Origin: Providencia burhodogranariea DSM 19968
GTDB taxonomy: Bacteria; Pseudomonadota; Gammaproteobacteria; Enterobacterales; Enterobacteriaceae
NCBI RefSeq assembly: GCF_000314855.2
Contig: NZ_KB233223.1
Location: 1-39,147, forward strand
Reading direction: 5' to 3'
Length of the DNA stretch: 39,147 bases
The notes under the pieces were generated by a model. The model did no database searches, was not told the DNA's origin, and worked only from the letters and a program-made list of their open reading frames with translations. Position numbers and translations under genes: made by a program. Below, one piece after another: positions 28,023-38,636 of the stretch (the first letter of the stretch is position 1; every line of letters starts with the position of its first letter).

Positions 28023-29086
28023 AACGTATTCTCATCACAGGTGGAGCAGGTTTTATAGGCTCCGCAGTTGTTCGTCATATCATCGAGAATACCAATGACA
28101 GTGCGATTGTTGTCGATTGCCTGACTTATGCGGGTAATTTAGAGTCATTGCGCGAAGTCTCGAAGAGCGAGCGCTATGCGTTTGCACAAGTGGATATCTG
28201 CAACCGAGCTGCGCTCGATAGTGTCTTTGTTGAATATCAACCAGACGCAGTGATGCATTTGGCTGCGGAAAGTCACGTTGACCGTTCTATCGATGGCCCA
28301 GCAGCATTTATTGAAACCAATATTGTCGGCACATATATCTTGTTAGAGGCCGCCCGCCAGTATTGGATGGGACTTGAAGCTGAGAAAAAAGCGGCTTTCC
28401 GTTTTCACCATATTTCCACTGACGAAGTATATGGCGACTTGGAAGGACCTGATGGCTTTTTTACGGAAACGACACCATATGCTCCAAGCAGCCCTTATTC
28501 AGCCTCTAAAGCGTCGAGTGACCACTTAGTGAGAGCTTGGCAACGGACGTATGGCTTACCGACGATGATTACCAATTGTTCGAATAACTATGGTCCTTAT
28601 CATTTTCCAGAAAAGCTGATCCCATTAATTATTCTCAATGCATTGGCAGGTAAACCGCTACCTGTTTATGGCAAAGGTGAACAGATCCGTGATTGGTTAT
28701 TTGTGGAAGACCATGCACGAGCATTGCATTTAGTCGCAACGACCGCGCAACCGGGTACAACTTACAATATCGGTGGCCATAATGAGCGCCGTAATATTGA
28801 TGTTGTAGAAACAATTTGTGAACTGCTTGAAGAGCTTCATCCTCAAAAGCCACAAGGTGTTACGCAGTATCGTGATTTAATCACTTATGTGGCGGATAGG
28901 CCTGGCCATGATATGCGTTATGCCATTGATGCAGATAAGATTGCCCGTGAATTAGGTTGGACTCCGCAAGAAACCTTTGAGTCAGGTATTCGTAAAACAG
29001 TGTTGTGGTATTTGAATAATGAAACTTGGTGGCGTCGTGTACAAGATGGCTCTTACGCAGGCGAACGTCTTGGTTTAGGCAGTTAA
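28019..29086 (+). CDS. rffG: dTDP-glucose 4,6-dehydratase RffG (TTG start)
   Basis: The 355-residue SDR enzyme makes dTDP-4-keto-6-deoxyglucose for the Fuc4NAc branch. It has GGAGFIG for NAD, the T134-D135-E136 catalytic triad region in [10 protein letters not shown], and Y160-x3-K164 in PYSASK. I assign TTG 28019, which overlaps the wecC stop as TTGA, because AAGGAG (28006-28011) lies 7 nt upstream and the length equals E. coli RffG; the other in-frame TTG at 28013 is only 1 nt from that site. It is a paralogue of RmlB. Confidence 0.95.
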   Translation: MKRILITGGAGFIGSAVVRHIIENTNDSAIVVDCLTYAGNLESLREVSKSERYAFAQVDICNRAALDSVFVEYQPDAVMHLAAESHVDRSIDGPAAFIETNIVGTYILLEAARQYWMGLEAEKKAAFRFHHISTDEVYGDLEGPDGFFTETTPYAPSSPYSASKASSDHLVRAWQRTYGLPTMITNCSNNYGPYHFPEKLIPLIILNALAGKPLPVYGKGEQIRDWLFVEDHARALHLVATTAQPGTTYNIGGHNERRNIDVVETICELLEELHPQKPQGVTQYRDLITYVADRPGHDMRYAIDADKIARELGWTPQETFESGIRKTVLWYLNNETWWRRVQDGSYAGERLGLGS

Positions 29087-29095
29087 GGGGATCTC

Positions 29096-29977
29096 ATGAA
29101 AGGTATTATACTGGCTGGTGGTTCGGGAACGCGTTTACACCCAATTACACGAGGTATCTCAAAGCAGCTGTTGCCCATCTATGATAAGCCGATGATTTAC
29201 TATCCGCTATCAGTATTGATGCTGGCAGGGATCCGCGAAATTTTAATCATCTCAACACCGGATGATTTGCCTATGTTTAAACGGTTACTCGGTGATGGTA
29301 GTGAGTTTGGTATTGAGCTGAACTATGCTGAGCAGCCATCGCCAGATGGCCTTGCTCAAGCCTTTATTATTGGCGAAGAGTTCATCAATGGTGATTCATG
29401 CTGCTTGGTACTGGGTGATAATATCTTCTTTGGTCATTCATTTAGCCCTAAACTGAAGTCGGTTGCGTCGAGAATACAAGGCGCGACGGTATTTGGTTAT
29501 CAAGTTATGGATCCAGAGCGTTTTGGTGTAGTTGAATTTGATAATGACTTTAAAGTGTTATCGATTGAAGAGAAACCTAAAAAGCCGCTCTCTAACTGGG
29601 CTGTCACGGGACTCTACTTTTATGACAATCAAGTCGTTGAATTTGCTAAGCAAGTTAAACCATCAGAACGTGGTGAGTTAGAGATTACATCCATAAATCA
29701 GATGTATTTAGATAGAGGCGAGCTGAATGTTGAACTGCTAGGTCGTGGTTTTGCTTGGTTAGATACCGGTACACACGATAGCTTAATTGAAGCGGGTACT
29801 TTTGTACAAACTGTTGAAAAACGACAAGGTTTTAAAGTTGCGTGCTTAGAAGAGATTGCGTGGCGCAATGGTTGGCTGAGTGATGATCAAGTTAAAGCAT
29901 CGGCAGAACAGTTGAAAAAAACGGGTTATGGTCAGTATTTAGAGGATCTTCTTCGTGTCCGTCCACGCCAATATTGA
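29096..29977 (+). CDS. rffH: Glucose-1-phosphate thymidylyltransferase RffH
   Basis: The 293-residue nucleotidyltransferase couples dTTP and glucose-1-phosphate to dTDP-glucose. The N-terminal [13 protein letters not shown] loop and KPMIYYPLS are diagnostic of the RmlA/RffH family, and the length equals E. coli RffH. It begins 9 nt after rffG with AGGGGA upstream. Its last 23 nt overlap the start of wecD. Confidence 0.96.
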   Translation: MKGIILAGGSGTRLHPITRGISKQLLPIYDKPMIYYPLSVLMLAGIREILIISTPDDLPMFKRLLGDGSEFGIELNYAEQPSPDGLAQAFIIGEEFINGDSCCLVLGDNIFFGHSFSPKLKSVASRIQGATVFGYQVMDPERFGVVEFDNDFKVLSIEEKPKKPLSNWAVTGLYFYDNQVVEFAKQVKPSERGELEITSINQMYLDRGELNVELLGRGFAWLDTGTHDSLIEAGTFVQTVEKRQGFKVACLEEIAWRNGWLSDDQVKASAEQLKKTGYGQYLEDLLRVRPRQY

Positions 29978-30695
29978 TAGTTTACAATGGGAGTCTGATT
30001 TTTTCGGGCTTTCCACAGCAAAATTAGACTTCACGGCTTCATCAGCTGAGATTGTGCTTGCTAGCCAATTAGATAGCTATGATCTTGTTCAAGCAAAAAT
30101 AGCAGCCACTGAAACGGCTCGCTTAGATGGCTTATCAAAGTTGGGTTTTTCGCTTGTTGAAGGTGAAGTCGATTTTGCTCTGACTATTGGCATAGAAAAT
30201 GCTTATTTAAGAAGTGGTTTAGCCACGATGGATACGTTTGAGTCTGCAACCGCCGACGATATTCCTTTGCTACGTCATACGGCTGAGCATGTTTTTAGCC
30301 AGAGCCGTTTTCGTGCACCGTGGTACAAAGAAGGTGATAGCGGGCGTTTTTATGCATTATGGGTAGAAAAAGCGGTTTTAGGGGCTTTTGACCATACATG
30401 CCTGTTAGTAAAAGATATATCTGGCGACATCTTAGGTTTTGTTAGCCTGAAGCATCTTGATGATGATACAGCGCGTATAGGCCTTCTTGCCGTTATGCCA
30501 GAAGCAAACAGGCGAGGGATTGGCCGTAAATTGATGTCAGCAGCATTTGTTTGGTGTGAGCAACACAAAAAAAGACAGTTAAATGTTGCCACCCAAATAA
30601 GCAATATTGCGGCATTAAATCTTTATTCACGTTGTGGTGCTGCCGTTGCAAGCACCGCGTATTGGTTATATAGGGGACAACATGATTCCATTTAA
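29955..30695 (+). CDS. wecD: dTDP-fucosamine acetyltransferase WecD
   Basis: The 246-residue GNAT-family enzyme acetylates dTDP-4-amino-4,6-dideoxygalactose to dTDP-Fuc4NAc. The C-terminal GNAT fold includes the acetyl-CoA loop region [14 protein letters not shown] and [32 protein letters not shown] and [11 protein letters not shown] match E. coli WecD. It is about 20 residues longer than the E. coli protein (224). The GTG at 29955 lies in rffH and has AGAGGA 8 nt upstream. It overlaps wecE by 14 nt. Confidence 0.92.
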   Translation: MSVHANIDSLQWESDFFGLSTAKLDFTASSAEIVLASQLDSYDLVQAKIAATETARLDGLSKLGFSLVEGEVDFALTIGIENAYLRSGLATMDTFESATADDIPLLRHTAEHVFSQSRFRAPWYKEGDSGRFYALWVEKAVLGAFDHTCLLVKDISGDILGFVSLKHLDDDTARIGLLAVMPEANRRGIGRKLMSAAFVWCEQHKKRQLNVATQISNIAALNLYSRCGAAVASTAYWLYRGQHDSI

Positions 30696-31812
30696 TAAAC
30701 CACCCGTTGTAGGGACCGAATTAGCATATATGAAACAAGCCATGGATAGCGGCAAGCTATGTGGTGATGGTGGTTTTACTAAACGTTGTGAAGAGTGGAT
30801 GGAGCAGCGTTTTGATTGCCCGAAAGTCCAGCTAACACCTTCTTGTACTGCATCGTTAGAAATGGCAGCAATCCTGATTAACATCAAGCCTGGTGATGAA
30901 GTCATTATGCCAAGCTTTACCTTTGTTTCGACATCAAATGCGTTTGTCCTCAGAGGGGCAACGATTGTATTTGTGGATATCCGCCCAGATACCATGAATA
31001 TCGATGAAACAAAAATTGAAGCAGCTATTACCGAGCGGACTCGTGCGATTGTACCTGTACATTATGCAGGGGTTGCTTGTGAAATGGATACTATTCTGGC
31101 GATCGCACAAAAATATAATCTATTTGTGATTGAAGATGCAGCTCAAGGCGTGATGTCAACTTACAAAGGGCGTGCTCTCGGTACTATTGGACATATTGGT
31201 TGCTATAGTTTCCATGAAACTAAAAACTATTCTTCAGGTGGTGAAGGTGGCGCGACATTAGTTAATGATAAGTCTCTGATTAATCGTGCGGAAGTGATCC
31301 GTGAAAAAGGCACTAACCGCAGTCAGTTCTTCCGTGGTCAAGTCGATAAATATACATGGCGCGACATTGGTTCCAGCTATCTGTTATCTGATTTGCAAGC
31401 AGCTTACTTATGGGCACAATTGGAAGAAGCTGAAAAGATCAATGACCGCCGTTTATTGCTGTGGAAACGTTACTATGAAGCACTTACACCGCTAGCACAG
31501 GCAGGCCATCTTGCACTACCTATCGTACCGGAAGAGCTAAAACACAATGCGCATATGTTCTATATCAAACTCAAAGATATCGAAGAGCGTACAGCCTTTA
31601 ATGACTACATGAAATCCCACGGCATCTTAACGGTATTCCATTATGTTGCGCTTCATACCAGCCCTGCTGGTGAAGAGTTTGGCCGTTTTCATGGTGAAGA
31701 TCGCTATACCACTAGCGAAAGCGACCGTTTAGTCCGTTTGCCAATGTTCTACAATATGACCGATGAAGAGCAGCAAACTATTATCGCACAAATTAAGGCG
31801 TTTTTTGCCTAA
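30682..31812 (+). CDS. wecE: dTDP-4-keto-6-deoxy-D-glucose aminotransferase WecE
   Basis: The 376-residue DegT/DnrJ/EryC1-family PLP enzyme transaminates the keto sugar from RffG. The PLP lysine is K181 in SFHETKNYSSGGEGG; LTPSCTASLEMAA and VPVHYAGVACEMD are also conserved. ATG 30682 gives [14 protein letters not shown] and the E. coli length, with AGGGGA upstream; the frame is open further upstream within wecD. Transamination precedes acetylation, although wecE follows wecD in order. Confidence 0.97.
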   Translation: MIPFNKPPVVGTELAYMKQAMDSGKLCGDGGFTKRCEEWMEQRFDCPKVQLTPSCTASLEMAAILINIKPGDEVIMPSFTFVSTSNAFVLRGATIVFVDIRPDTMNIDETKIEAAITERTRAIVPVHYAGVACEMDTILAIAQKYNLFVIEDAAQGVMSTYKGRALGTIGHIGCYSFHETKNYSSGGEGGATLVNDKSLINRAEVIREKGTNRSQFFRGQVDKYTWRDIGSSYLLSDLQAAYLWAQLEEAEKINDRRLLLWKRYYEALTPLAQAGHLALPIVPEELKHNAHMFYIKLKDIEERTAFNDYMKSHGILTVFHYVALHTSPAGEEFGRFHGEDRYTTSESDRLVRLPMFYNMTDEEQQTIIAQIKAFFA

Positions 31813-33062
31813 TGTCGTTAGCAAGAGCATCAATTTGGACTGCTGGGTCTACCCTGATAAAAATCGGGGCAGGCCTTTTGATTGTCAAATTATTAGCAGT
31901 TTCATTTGGCCCTAGTGGGGTTGGGTTAGCAGGAAACTTTCGCCAATTAATCACAGTATTAGGCGTTTTATCTGGCGCTGGTATTTTTAATGGCGTAACC
32001 AAGTATGTGGCGGAGCATCATCAAGATCCTGAGAAATTACGGGCGGTGCTTGGCACTTCATCGACTCTCATTCTTGGGTCTTCAACACTACTGACGTTAG
32101 TTTTTCTGTTTTTTAGCGGGCCTATCAGTGAAGGGCTGTTTGATAGTAAAGCGTATCAACCTGTCATCCAAGCTGTTGCTTTTATTCAAATGGGAATTGC
32201 CTATGCGAATTATTTCTTGGCAATCCTTAAGGGGTATCGAGATGCCTCTGGCAATGCTCAAGCCATTATATTTGGTAGTATAATTGGTGTTATTGCCTAT
32301 TATTTATGCTATAGAATTGGAAGTTATGACGGGGCATTAGCTGGACTGGCATTAGTTCCTGCGCTGGTGGTATTACCCGCTGCTTTGATGATTTTACGGC
32401 GTAAGCAGTTTGCGTTATCCGCATTAAAACCAGCGTGGGATAAAGCGATAGCGACCAATTTAGGCAAATTTACTATCATGGCGTTAATCACGTCAGTTAC
32501 TTTGCCTGTTGCCTATATTATGATGCGAAATCTATTGGCGACGAAGTATAGCTGGGATGAGGTTGGATTATGGGCTGGGGTAAGTACGATTTCAGATGCT
32601 TATTTGCAATTTATAACCGCGTCATTTTCCGTTTATTTGTTACCTACGCTATCCCGGTTACAGCATAAAAGTGAAATCTCAGCTGAGATTATTAAGGCGT
32701 TAAAGTTTGTATTACCTGCTGTTGCTGTCGCAAGTTTTGCGGTGTGGTTATTACGTGACTTTGCTATTTGGTTACTATTTTCTGAAAAATTTACAGGAAT
32801 GCGGGATTTATTCGCATGGCAGTTAGTTGGTGATGTGCTGAAAGTCGGTGCATACGTTTTTGGCTATCTGGTTATTGCGAAGGCTGCATTACGTTTTTAT
32901 ATTTTGACAGAGGTGAGCCAGTTTATCCTCTTGATGGGCTTTTCCCATTGGTTGATACCTGAACACGGTGCTATAGGGGCAACACAAGCTTATATGGCAA
33001 CTTATATCGTGTACTTTCTTCTCTGTTGTTGCGTATTTTTGATTTACCGTAGGCGAGTATGA
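31812..33062 (+). CDS. wzxE: ECA lipid III flippase WzxE
   Basis: The 416-residue polysaccharide exporter of the MATE/MOP superfamily moves the undecaprenyl-linked trisaccharide across the inner membrane. About twelve hydrophobic helices are visible, with an Arg near the N-terminus and GTKYVAEHH-like loop after the second helix; length equals E. coli WzxE. Its ATG overlaps the wecE stop by one base (TAATG), and its stop overlaps wecF by 4 nt. Confidence 0.95.
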   Translation: MSLARASIWTAGSTLIKIGAGLLIVKLLAVSFGPSGVGLAGNFRQLITVLGVLSGAGIFNGVTKYVAEHHQDPEKLRAVLGTSSTLILGSSTLLTLVFLFFSGPISEGLFDSKAYQPVIQAVAFIQMGIAYANYFLAILKGYRDASGNAQAIIFGSIIGVIAYYLCYRIGSYDGALAGLALVPALVVLPAALMILRRKQFALSALKPAWDKAIATNLGKFTIMALITSVTLPVAYIMMRNLLATKYSWDEVGLWAGVSTISDAYLQFITASFSVYLLPTLSRLQHKSEISAEIIKALKFVLPAVAVASFAVWLLRDFAIWLLFSEKFTGMRDLFAWQLVGDVLKVGAYVFGYLVIAKAALRFYILTEVSQFILLMGFSHWLIPEHGAIGATQAYMATYIVYFLLCCCVFLIYRRRV

Positions 33063-34141
33063 CAACCTTAATACATGTACTGGGATCTGATCTCCCTCAC
33101 CATAATCAAACGGTGCTGACATTTTTTAATAATGTGATCTGCTCAGAAGATGCAGTGTCACAAAAACCACATTTTATGGTGGTTAGCCAAGATGCTCAGC
33201 TTGCGGATGCTTACCCTGAATTAGAAATTGAAATTTTTGGGAGTAAAGCGTCAGTCGCTGATGCCGTGATAAGCCGCGCTAAGGCGGATCGCCGTGAGCG
33301 TTTTTTCTTTCATGGTCAATTTAATGCTGCTATTTGGCTTGCATTGTTATTCGGTAAAATTAAATCTCACCAGTTCTGGTGGCATATTTGGGGAGCAGAT
33401 CTGTACGAAGAGTCCCGCTCTCTGAAATTCAAATTATTTTATATTTTGCGCCGGTTAGCTCAGAAAAAGGTGGGGCATGTATGTGCAACACGGGGTGACC
33501 TGTGCTATTTCCACCAATCGAATCCAAAAGTTCCGGCCTCGGTACTTTATTTCCCAACTAGAATGGACCCAAACCTAACTCTAAACGAGCGTCCAACACG
33601 TCAGGGCGAGACTTTGACAATTCTATTGGGTAATTCAGGCGATCAATCTAATCGTCATATAGAGGCACTGGGCGCCATTAAACAGCAGTTTGGTGAGCAA
33701 GTTAAGATTATTATCCCAATGGGCTATCCGGCGAATAATCAAACCTATATTCAGCAGGTAGAACATGCCGCGAAAACACAGTTTACTGCCGATCAGGTAA
33801 GCATCCTTAAAGATCGCATGGAATTCAGTGATTACCTGAATTTATTGAAAACATGTGACTTAGGCTATTTTATCTTTAATCGCCAGCAAGGTGTTGGGAC
33901 TGTTTGTTTGCTTATTCAGTTCTGTATCCCCTTTGTGATAAGCCGCCAAAATACGTTTTGGCAGGATTTGACGGCACAAAATATCCCTGTGTTCTTCTAT
34001 GGAGATGAGCTATCGCTGGGGTTGGTCGATGAAGCACAACGCCAGATGGGTTTATTGGATAAGCAACACATTGATTTTTTTGCACCTAACTTTACGGATG
34101 GCTGGAAAACAATTCTGGGCATTGCGGAGGAGCAAGCATGA
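33059..34141 (+). CDS. wecF: dTDP-Fuc4NAc:lipid II transferase WecF
   Basis: The 360-residue glycosyltransferase (GT56 family) adds the third sugar, Fuc4NAc, to form lipid [40 protein letters not shown] and [14 protein letters not shown] correspond closely to E. coli WecF. The protein has no membrane helix and should sit at the cytoplasmic face. It overlaps both wzxE and wzyE by 4 nt. Confidence 0.95.
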   Translation: MTTLIHVLGSDLPHHNQTVLTFFNNVICSEDAVSQKPHFMVVSQDAQLADAYPELEIEIFGSKASVADAVISRAKADRRERFFFHGQFNAAIWLALLFGKIKSHQFWWHIWGADLYEESRSLKFKLFYILRRLAQKKVGHVCATRGDLCYFHQSNPKVPASVLYFPTRMDPNLTLNERPTRQGETLTILLGNSGDQSNRHIEALGAIKQQFGEQVKIIIPMGYPANNQTYIQQVEHAAKTQFTADQVSILKDRMEFSDYLNLLKTCDLGYFIFNRQQGVGTVCLLIQFCIPFVISRQNTFWQDLTAQNIPVFFYGDELSLGLVDEAQRQMGLLDKQHIDFFAPNFTDGWKTILGIAEEQA

Positions 34142-35493
34142 CCTTAGGCGAGTTAGGGGGCTTAGCGGTCGTCTATCTAGTTTCCATCATTTTCATGGGA
34201 ACGTTACTCTATAAAGAGTTTCGGCGCGTACGTTTTAATTTTAATATTTTCTTTTCATTATTGTATTTACTGACATTTTATTTTGGCTTTCCACTAACTT
34301 GTGCGCTGGTATTCCAATTTGATGTCGCGGTTGTCCCTGCCGAATATTTACTGTACGCGCAGCTTGCGGCAACCAGCTTCTATGCTATCTATTATGTGGC
34401 GTATAAAACTCGGCTGACAGCACGCTCAGAAACGGTTAAACGCTCAATGTTTACTATGAATAGGGTTGAAACCAACATTACCTGCTTACTATTGATTATG
34501 GTCGCGGTAGTGACAGTTGGGATCTTCTTTATGCAAAATGGCTTTTTGCTATTTAAGCTGAAATCGTATAGTCAGATTTTCTCCAGTCAGGTTTCTGGGG
34601 TGGCATTAAAACGCTTTTTCTATTTCTTCATTCCTGCCATGTTGATTGTTTATTTCCTGCGCCCATCACAAAAACGTTGGATTTTTTTCCTTGTCAGCAC
34701 AGTTGCATTCGGCTTTTTAACCTATGTGATTGTTGGCGGAACTCGCGCAAATATCATCATTGCATTCGCATTGTTTTTGTTTATCGGCATTGTTAGGGGA
34801 TGGATCACTCTTTGGATGCTGGCAGCGGCTGGAGTGGCAAGCATTGTCGGGATGTTTTGGTTGGCTTTAAAACGCTATGGTCTTGACGTCAATGGAGCTG
34901 AAGCATTTTATACTTTCTTGTATTTAACGCGGGATACCTTCTCTCCGTGGGAAAACCTTGCGCTGCTGTTAAGCCATTATGACAAGATTGAGTTCCAAGG
35001 ATTAGCGCCCATTGTGCGTGATTTCTATGTATTTATCCCGTCTTGGTTATGGCCAAGTCGCCCTGATACGGTACTTAATTCAGCAAACTATTTTACATGG
35101 GAAGTTCTCAATAATCACTCAGGATTGGCAATATCACCGACTCTCATTGGCTCACTTGTTGTCATGGGTGGGGTTTTATTTATTCCTCTTGGCGCGATTG
35201 TTGTTGGGTTAATCATCAAGTGGTTTGACTGGATTTATGGGATGAGTCTTAGAGAGCCAAATCGTTATAAAGCTGCGATTATGCAAGCTTTCTGCTTTGG
35301 CGCTATTTTTAATATGATTGTCTTAGCACGTGAAGGGGTTGATTCCTTTGTATCACGTGTCGTGTTTTTCTGTCTTATTTTCGGACTTTGTTTGATTCTG
35401 GCAAAATTACTGTACTGGTTATTTGAAAGCGCGGGGCTTATTCGAGTAAAAGCAGCTTCTTATTTAAGCAGCCAACGTCGCGAAAACCGCTAA
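34138..35493 (+). CDS. wzyE: ECA polymerase WzyE
   Basis: The 451-residue integral membrane protein polymerises the flipped repeat units in the periplasm. Ten or more hydrophobic stretches are visible, along with a large loop with [28 protein letters not shown] and [20 protein letters not shown] typical of WzyE. The length matches E. coli (450). Context between wecF and wecG is the standard ECA order. Confidence 0.95.
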   Translation: MTLGELGGLAVVYLVSIIFMGTLLYKEFRRVRFNFNIFFSLLYLLTFYFGFPLTCALVFQFDVAVVPAEYLLYAQLAATSFYAIYYVAYKTRLTARSETVKRSMFTMNRVETNITCLLLIMVAVVTVGIFFMQNGFLLFKLKSYSQIFSSQVSGVALKRFFYFFIPAMLIVYFLRPSQKRWIFFLVSTVAFGFLTYVIVGGTRANIIIAFALFLFIGIVRGWITLWMLAAAGVASIVGMFWLALKRYGLDVNGAEAFYTFLYLTRDTFSPWENLALLLSHYDKIEFQGLAPIVRDFYVFIPSWLWPSRPDTVLNSANYFTWEVLNNHSGLAISPTLIGSLVVMGGVLFIPLGAIVVGLIIKWFDWIYGMSLREPNRYKAAIMQAFCFGAIFNMIVLAREGVDSFVSRVVFFCLIFGLCLILAKLLYWLFESAGLIRVKAASYLSSQRRENR

Positions 35494-35502
35494 AGGAGCT
35501 TT

Positions 35503-36240
35503 ATGGAACAGCAATCTATTCCACAATATACGATTCGAGGCCACCAAATTTGGGGCTTTAAAGATATGGCTCATTTTTTGGATCACCTGTTTGCTGATGG
35601 TGAAACAAAAGCGGGTACACTCGTCGCAGTCAATGCTGAAAAAGTCATGACAGCAGAAAATGACTCTGCATTAAATACCTTGCTTGGGCAGGCGGAGTAT
35701 CTCTATGCTGATGGAATTAGCGTTGTGCGTGCGATCCGCCGTAAATATCCACAAGCAGAAGTTTCTCGTGTTGCGGGAGCCGATCTTTGGGAGGCTTTAA
35801 TGGAACGAGCTGGTCAAGAAGGTACCCCTGTTTTTCTCATTGGCGGTAAACCTGAAATTCTTGAACAAACGGAAAGTAAGCTACGCTCACAGTGGAATGT
35901 AAATATAGTGGGCTCGCAAAATGGTTATTTTACCGCAGAAGATAGAGATTCACTGTTTGAACGTATTCATGCCAGTGGTGCCAAGATAGTGACTGTAGCA
36001 ATGGGCTCACCAAAGCAAGAGATCTTCATGCGTGATTGCCGTAAAGTTCACTCAGATGCGCTTTATATGGGCGTTGGCGGTACTTATGATGTGTTCACTG
36101 GTCATGTAAAACGCGCCCCAAAAGTGTGGCAAAATCTCGGTTTAGAGTGGCTGTATCGCTTATTAGCTCAACCGACACGGATCAAAAGACAGTTTAAGTT
36201 ATTGAAGTTTTTAACTTATTATTACGGTGGTAAGCTTTAA
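35503..36240 (+). CDS. wecG: UDP-ManNAcA transferase WecG
   Basis: The 245-residue GT26-family (WecG/TagA/CpsF) enzyme adds ManNAcA to lipid I, giving lipid II. The family motifs [30 protein letters not shown] and [13 protein letters not shown] are present. It is the last ECA gene, 9 nt after wzyE with AAAGGAG upstream. No T-tract terminator follows directly; two copies of a 12-bp palindrome begin 7 nt after the stop. Confidence 0.96.
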   Translation: MEQQSIPQYTIRGHQIWGFKDMAHFLDHLFADGETKAGTLVAVNAEKVMTAENDSALNTLLGQAEYLYADGISVVRAIRRKYPQAEVSRVAGADLWEALMERAGQEGTPVFLIGGKPEILEQTESKLRSQWNVNIVGSQNGYFTAEDRDSLFERIHASGAKIVTVAMGSPKQEIFMRDCRKVHSDALYMGVGGTYDVFTGHVKRAPKVWQNLGLEWLYRLLAQPTRIKRQFKLLKFLTYYYGGKL

Positions 36241-36245
36241 TTGTT

Positions 36246-36295
36246 CGTGACATGTCACAACGGTATAAATTTTATCGTCGTGACATGTCACAACG
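36246..36295. repeat. Two direct copies of CGTGACATGTCACAACG
   Basis: The 17-bp sequence occurs at 36246-36262 and 36279-36295, 33 bp apart or close to three helical turns. Each holds the perfect palindrome GTGACATGTCAC (36247-36258 and 36280-36291). No loop is possible in the palindrome, so a DNA site for a dimeric protein is likelier than an RNA hairpin. It lies at the end of wecG and 315 bp before yifK. Confidence 0.85.
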
Positions 36296-36609
36296 CATAA
36301 GTTCTATTGTTGCAGCAATGGCTCTGTCCTCAATTACTTCCCTCTTCCTCATCTTTCTAATTTTTCGTTACTGCTTGCGTTAACAGAATATATCAAATAC
36401 CTAAATTAGTGGCTTTAAGGCTTTCTTTATGGATACCTTGCTGCATCTTGCATTATTTTGTGTATAGTACTTGCGTTTTTATCTTAAGCTTAGGTTTATG
36501 TCATCTTTTTCGACTGATTAAGTCATCATTTTATGAAAGATTATCATGCTTATTACTATAAATATTCATAAGCCATGGTTTATCTTTAGTTTCGACGACA
36601 GGGGATTTT
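36296..36609 (+). promoter_or_regulatory. wecG-yifK spacer and yifK leader
   Basis: About 310 bp without a gene. TATAGT at 36463-36468 is a reasonable -10 for yifK, but the -35 partner is weak (TTGCTG with 19-bp spacing). This would give a leader of about 135 nt ending in AGGGGA before the ATG. In E. coli and Salmonella yifK is controlled by Lrp and the GcvB small RNA; I cannot confirm either site by eye. Confidence 0.45.
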
Positions 36610-37998
36610 ATGGGAAATTCGCAACAGGGATTACAGCGAGGTCTGGAGGCTCGTCATATTGAGCTGATCGCTCTTGGCGGGACAATAGGTGTCGGTTTAT
36701 TTATGGGGTCGGCGAGTACATTAAAATGGGCGGGACCTTCAGTCCTACTGGCTTATATCATTGCCGGTATTTTTGTCTTTTTTATTATGCGTTCAATGGG
36801 CGAAATGCTATTCCTTGAGCCAGTCACTGGGTCTTTTGCTGCTTTCGGTTATAAATATTTAAGCCCATTTTGGGGCTGCCTAACCGCATGGGGCTATTGG
36901 TTCATGTGGGTTGCAGTTGGAATATCGGAAATCACCGTGATTGGCGTTTATGCAGAATATTGGTTTCCTCACGTCCCCCAATGGGTGTTTGCAATCATTG
37001 CTGTTACTTTAGTCGCTTTAGCTAATCTCGCCGCGGTCAGATTGTACGGGGAATTAGAGTTTTGGTTTGCCATGATTAAAGTAACGACAATTGTCGTTAT
37101 GATTTTAATTGGTTTGGGGCTGATCTTTTTTGGAATTGGTAATAATTTCGAGGCCATAGGTCTTGGCAATTTGACCGAACATGGCGGGTTTTTTGCGGGG
37201 GGCTGGAAAGGGTTCTTGTTTGCGCTATGTATCGTGGTAGCTTCTTATCAAGGTGTTGAGCTTGTTGGTATCACCGCAGGAGAAGCAAAAAATCCGCAAG
37301 TTACCCTGAGAAAGGCGATCAATAAGATTCTATGGCGTATTTTAATTTTTTATGTTGGTGCAATTTTTATTGTAGTGACACTGTTTCCTTGGACTGAAGT
37401 TGGCCAACAAGGCAGCCCATTCGTATTAACTTTTGCGAAAGTAGGGATTATTTCGGCAGCCGCAGTAATTAACTTTGTTGTACTTACTGCTGCGTTATCT
37501 GGTTGCAATAGCGGGATGTACAGTGGTGGGCGTATGCTGTATGCATTAGCGCAAAACAAGCAATTGCCTAAGTCACTATTGAAACTCACGCGTAATGGCG
37601 TCCCAGGGCGTTGTGTTGGCTTTACTATCCTTTGCCTAATAGCAGGTTCTAGCCTGAATTATATTATTCCTAACCCTGAAAAAGTCTTCGTGTATGTATA
37701 CAGCGCCAGCGTTTTGCCCGGAATGGTACCTTGGTTAGTTATTCTCACTAGCCAGCTACGTTTTCGACAACAAAACAAACAACAACTTGTTGGGCATCCT
37801 TTCAAATCTATCTTATTTCCTTGGGTGAATTATGCCACACTACTATTTTTAGCGTGTGTATTGGTAGGAATGGCGATTAATCCAGACACTCGCTTATCGT
37901 TAATTGTGGGAGCGATATTTTTATTGGTGGTTTCCGTATGTTATTTTTTGATCCGAGCGATAAATAATAGGGAACAGAAAAAGGATATTTTGTCCTAG
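36610..37998 (+). CDS. yifK: Amino-acid permease YifK (ThrP)
   Basis: The 462-residue APC-superfamily transporter (amino acid transporter family) has about twelve membrane helices and the N-terminal signature [39 protein letters not shown] and [20 protein letters not shown] are characteristic. E. coli YifK transports threonine and serine. It follows the ECA operon and precedes the tRNA cluster as in E. coli. AGGGGA lies 5 nt before ATG 36610. Confidence 0.95.
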   Translation: MGNSQQGLQRGLEARHIELIALGGTIGVGLFMGSASTLKWAGPSVLLAYIIAGIFVFFIMRSMGEMLFLEPVTGSFAAFGYKYLSPFWGCLTAWGYWFMWVAVGISEITVIGVYAEYWFPHVPQWVFAIIAVTLVALANLAAVRLYGELEFWFAMIKVTTIVVMILIGLGLIFFGIGNNFEAIGLGNLTEHGGFFAGGWKGFLFALCIVVASYQGVELVGITAGEAKNPQVTLRKAINKILWRILIFYVGAIFIVVTLFPWTEVGQQGSPFVLTFAKVGIISAAAVINFVVLTAALSGCNSGMYSGGRMLYALAQNKQLPKSLLKLTRNGVPGRCVGFTILCLIAGSSLNYIIPNPEKVFVYVYSASVLPGMVPWLVILTSQLRFRQQNKQQLVGHPFKSILFPWVNYATLLFLACVLVGMAINPDTRLSLIVGAIFLLVVSVCYFLIRAINNREQKKDILS

Positions 37999-38023
37999 TC
38001 ATTCCTTTTATTGAATAATTTAT

Positions 38024-38055
38024 CGATAAAGAGGGGAAATATGCTCTCTTTATCG
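38024..38055 (+). other. Inverted repeat after yifK
   Basis: CGATAAAGAG (38024-38033) and CTCTTTATCG (38046-38055) are perfect 10-bp arms with a 12-nt loop, 25 nt past the yifK stop. No T-tract follows, so it may mark the mRNA 3' end or assist Rho rather than terminate alone. Confidence 0.55.
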
Positions 38056-38104
38056 CCTAAGTGAGCAAAAGGCAAGCAATCGATATTTTTATTTAAAAAA
38101 GGAC

Positions 38105-38133
38105 TAGACAGAGAATGATTATGCCCGTAATAT
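38105..38133 (+). promoter_or_regulatory. Promoter of the Arg-His-Leu-Pro tRNA operon
   Basis: TAGACA (38105-38110) and TAATAT (38128-38133) are separated by exactly 17 bp, with an A-run (about 38096-38101) upstream and a GC-rich segment CCGCACTCGC downstream. That discriminator is typical of stable-RNA promoters under stringent control. It is 22 bp from the first tRNA. Confidence 0.75.
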
Positions 38134-38154
38134 CCGCACTCGCAACGGCGTGAA

Positions 38155-38231
<77 letters not shown>

Positions 38232-38311
38232 TTAAAATAGCGTGCTGCTACGGTTGGCAAAACAAAGTTGTATGTAGTAATATAACAAAGCTTTGAATAA
38301 AGTGAAGTTAT

Positions 38312-38388
38312 GGTGGCTATAGCTCAGTTGGTAGAGCCCTGGATTGTGATTCCAGTTGTCGTGGGTTCGAGTCCCATTAGCCACCCCA
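38312..38388 (+). tRNA. hisR: tRNA-His (GTG)
   Basis: The cloverleaf has the extra 5' G typical of tRNA-His pairing with C73: GGTGGCTA pairs with TAGCCACC before CCA. The anticodon loop TTGTGAT gives GTG. It is 80 nt after tRNA-Arg. Confidence 0.97.
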
Positions 38389-38405
38389 TTTTTTTTGTGA
38401 CATTT

Positions 38406-38491
38406 GCGAGGGTGGCGGAATTGGTAGACGCGCTAGCTTCAGGTGTTAGTGTCCTATGGACGTGGGGGTTCAAGTCCCCCCTTTCGCACCA
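38406..38491 (+). tRNA. leuT: tRNA-Leu (CAG)
   Basis: An 86-nt class II tRNA with anticodon loop TTCAGGT (CAG) and a variable arm GTCC-TAT-GGAC. The acceptor GCGAGGG pairs with CTTTCGC using two adjacent G-U pairs where E. coli leuT has G-C. The 3' ACCA is encoded. Confidence 0.97.
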
Positions 38492-38521
38492 CGAAAAAAA
38501 TGCTAAAGGGAAGTACAGTAT

Positions 38522-38598
38522 CGGCGAGTAGCGCAGCTTGGTAGCGCAACTGGTTTGGGACCAGTGGGTCGGAGGTTCGAATCCTCTCTCGCCGACCA
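38522..38598 (+). tRNA. proM: tRNA-Pro (TGG)
   Basis: A 77-nt cloverleaf with acceptor CGGCGAG/CTCGCCG, anticodon loop TTTGGGA giving TGG, T loop GGTTCGAATCC and encoded CCA. It is the last tRNA of the cluster. Confidence 0.97.
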
Positions 38599-38607
38599 CA
38601 TTTAAAG

Positions 38608-38636
38608 AACCCCGCTTTTATAAGCGGGGTTTTTGC
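38608..38636 (+). terminator. Terminator of the tRNA operon
   Basis: AACCCCGCTT (38608-38617) and AAGCGGGGTT (38622-38631) form a perfect 10-bp stem with a TTAT loop, followed by TTTGCTTTC. It begins 10 nt after tRNA-Pro. Confidence 0.93.

Noticed and set aside
30634-30681. An upstream start for wecE inside wecD
   Set aside because: ATG 30682 gives the standard N-terminus MIPFNKPPV and the E. coli length, with AGGGGA in place.
36247-36258. CRP or FNR binding site reading of GTGACATGTCAC
   Set aside because: CRP needs six bases between TGTGA and TCACA, and here there are four; the half-sites do not fit the FNR TTGAT consensus.
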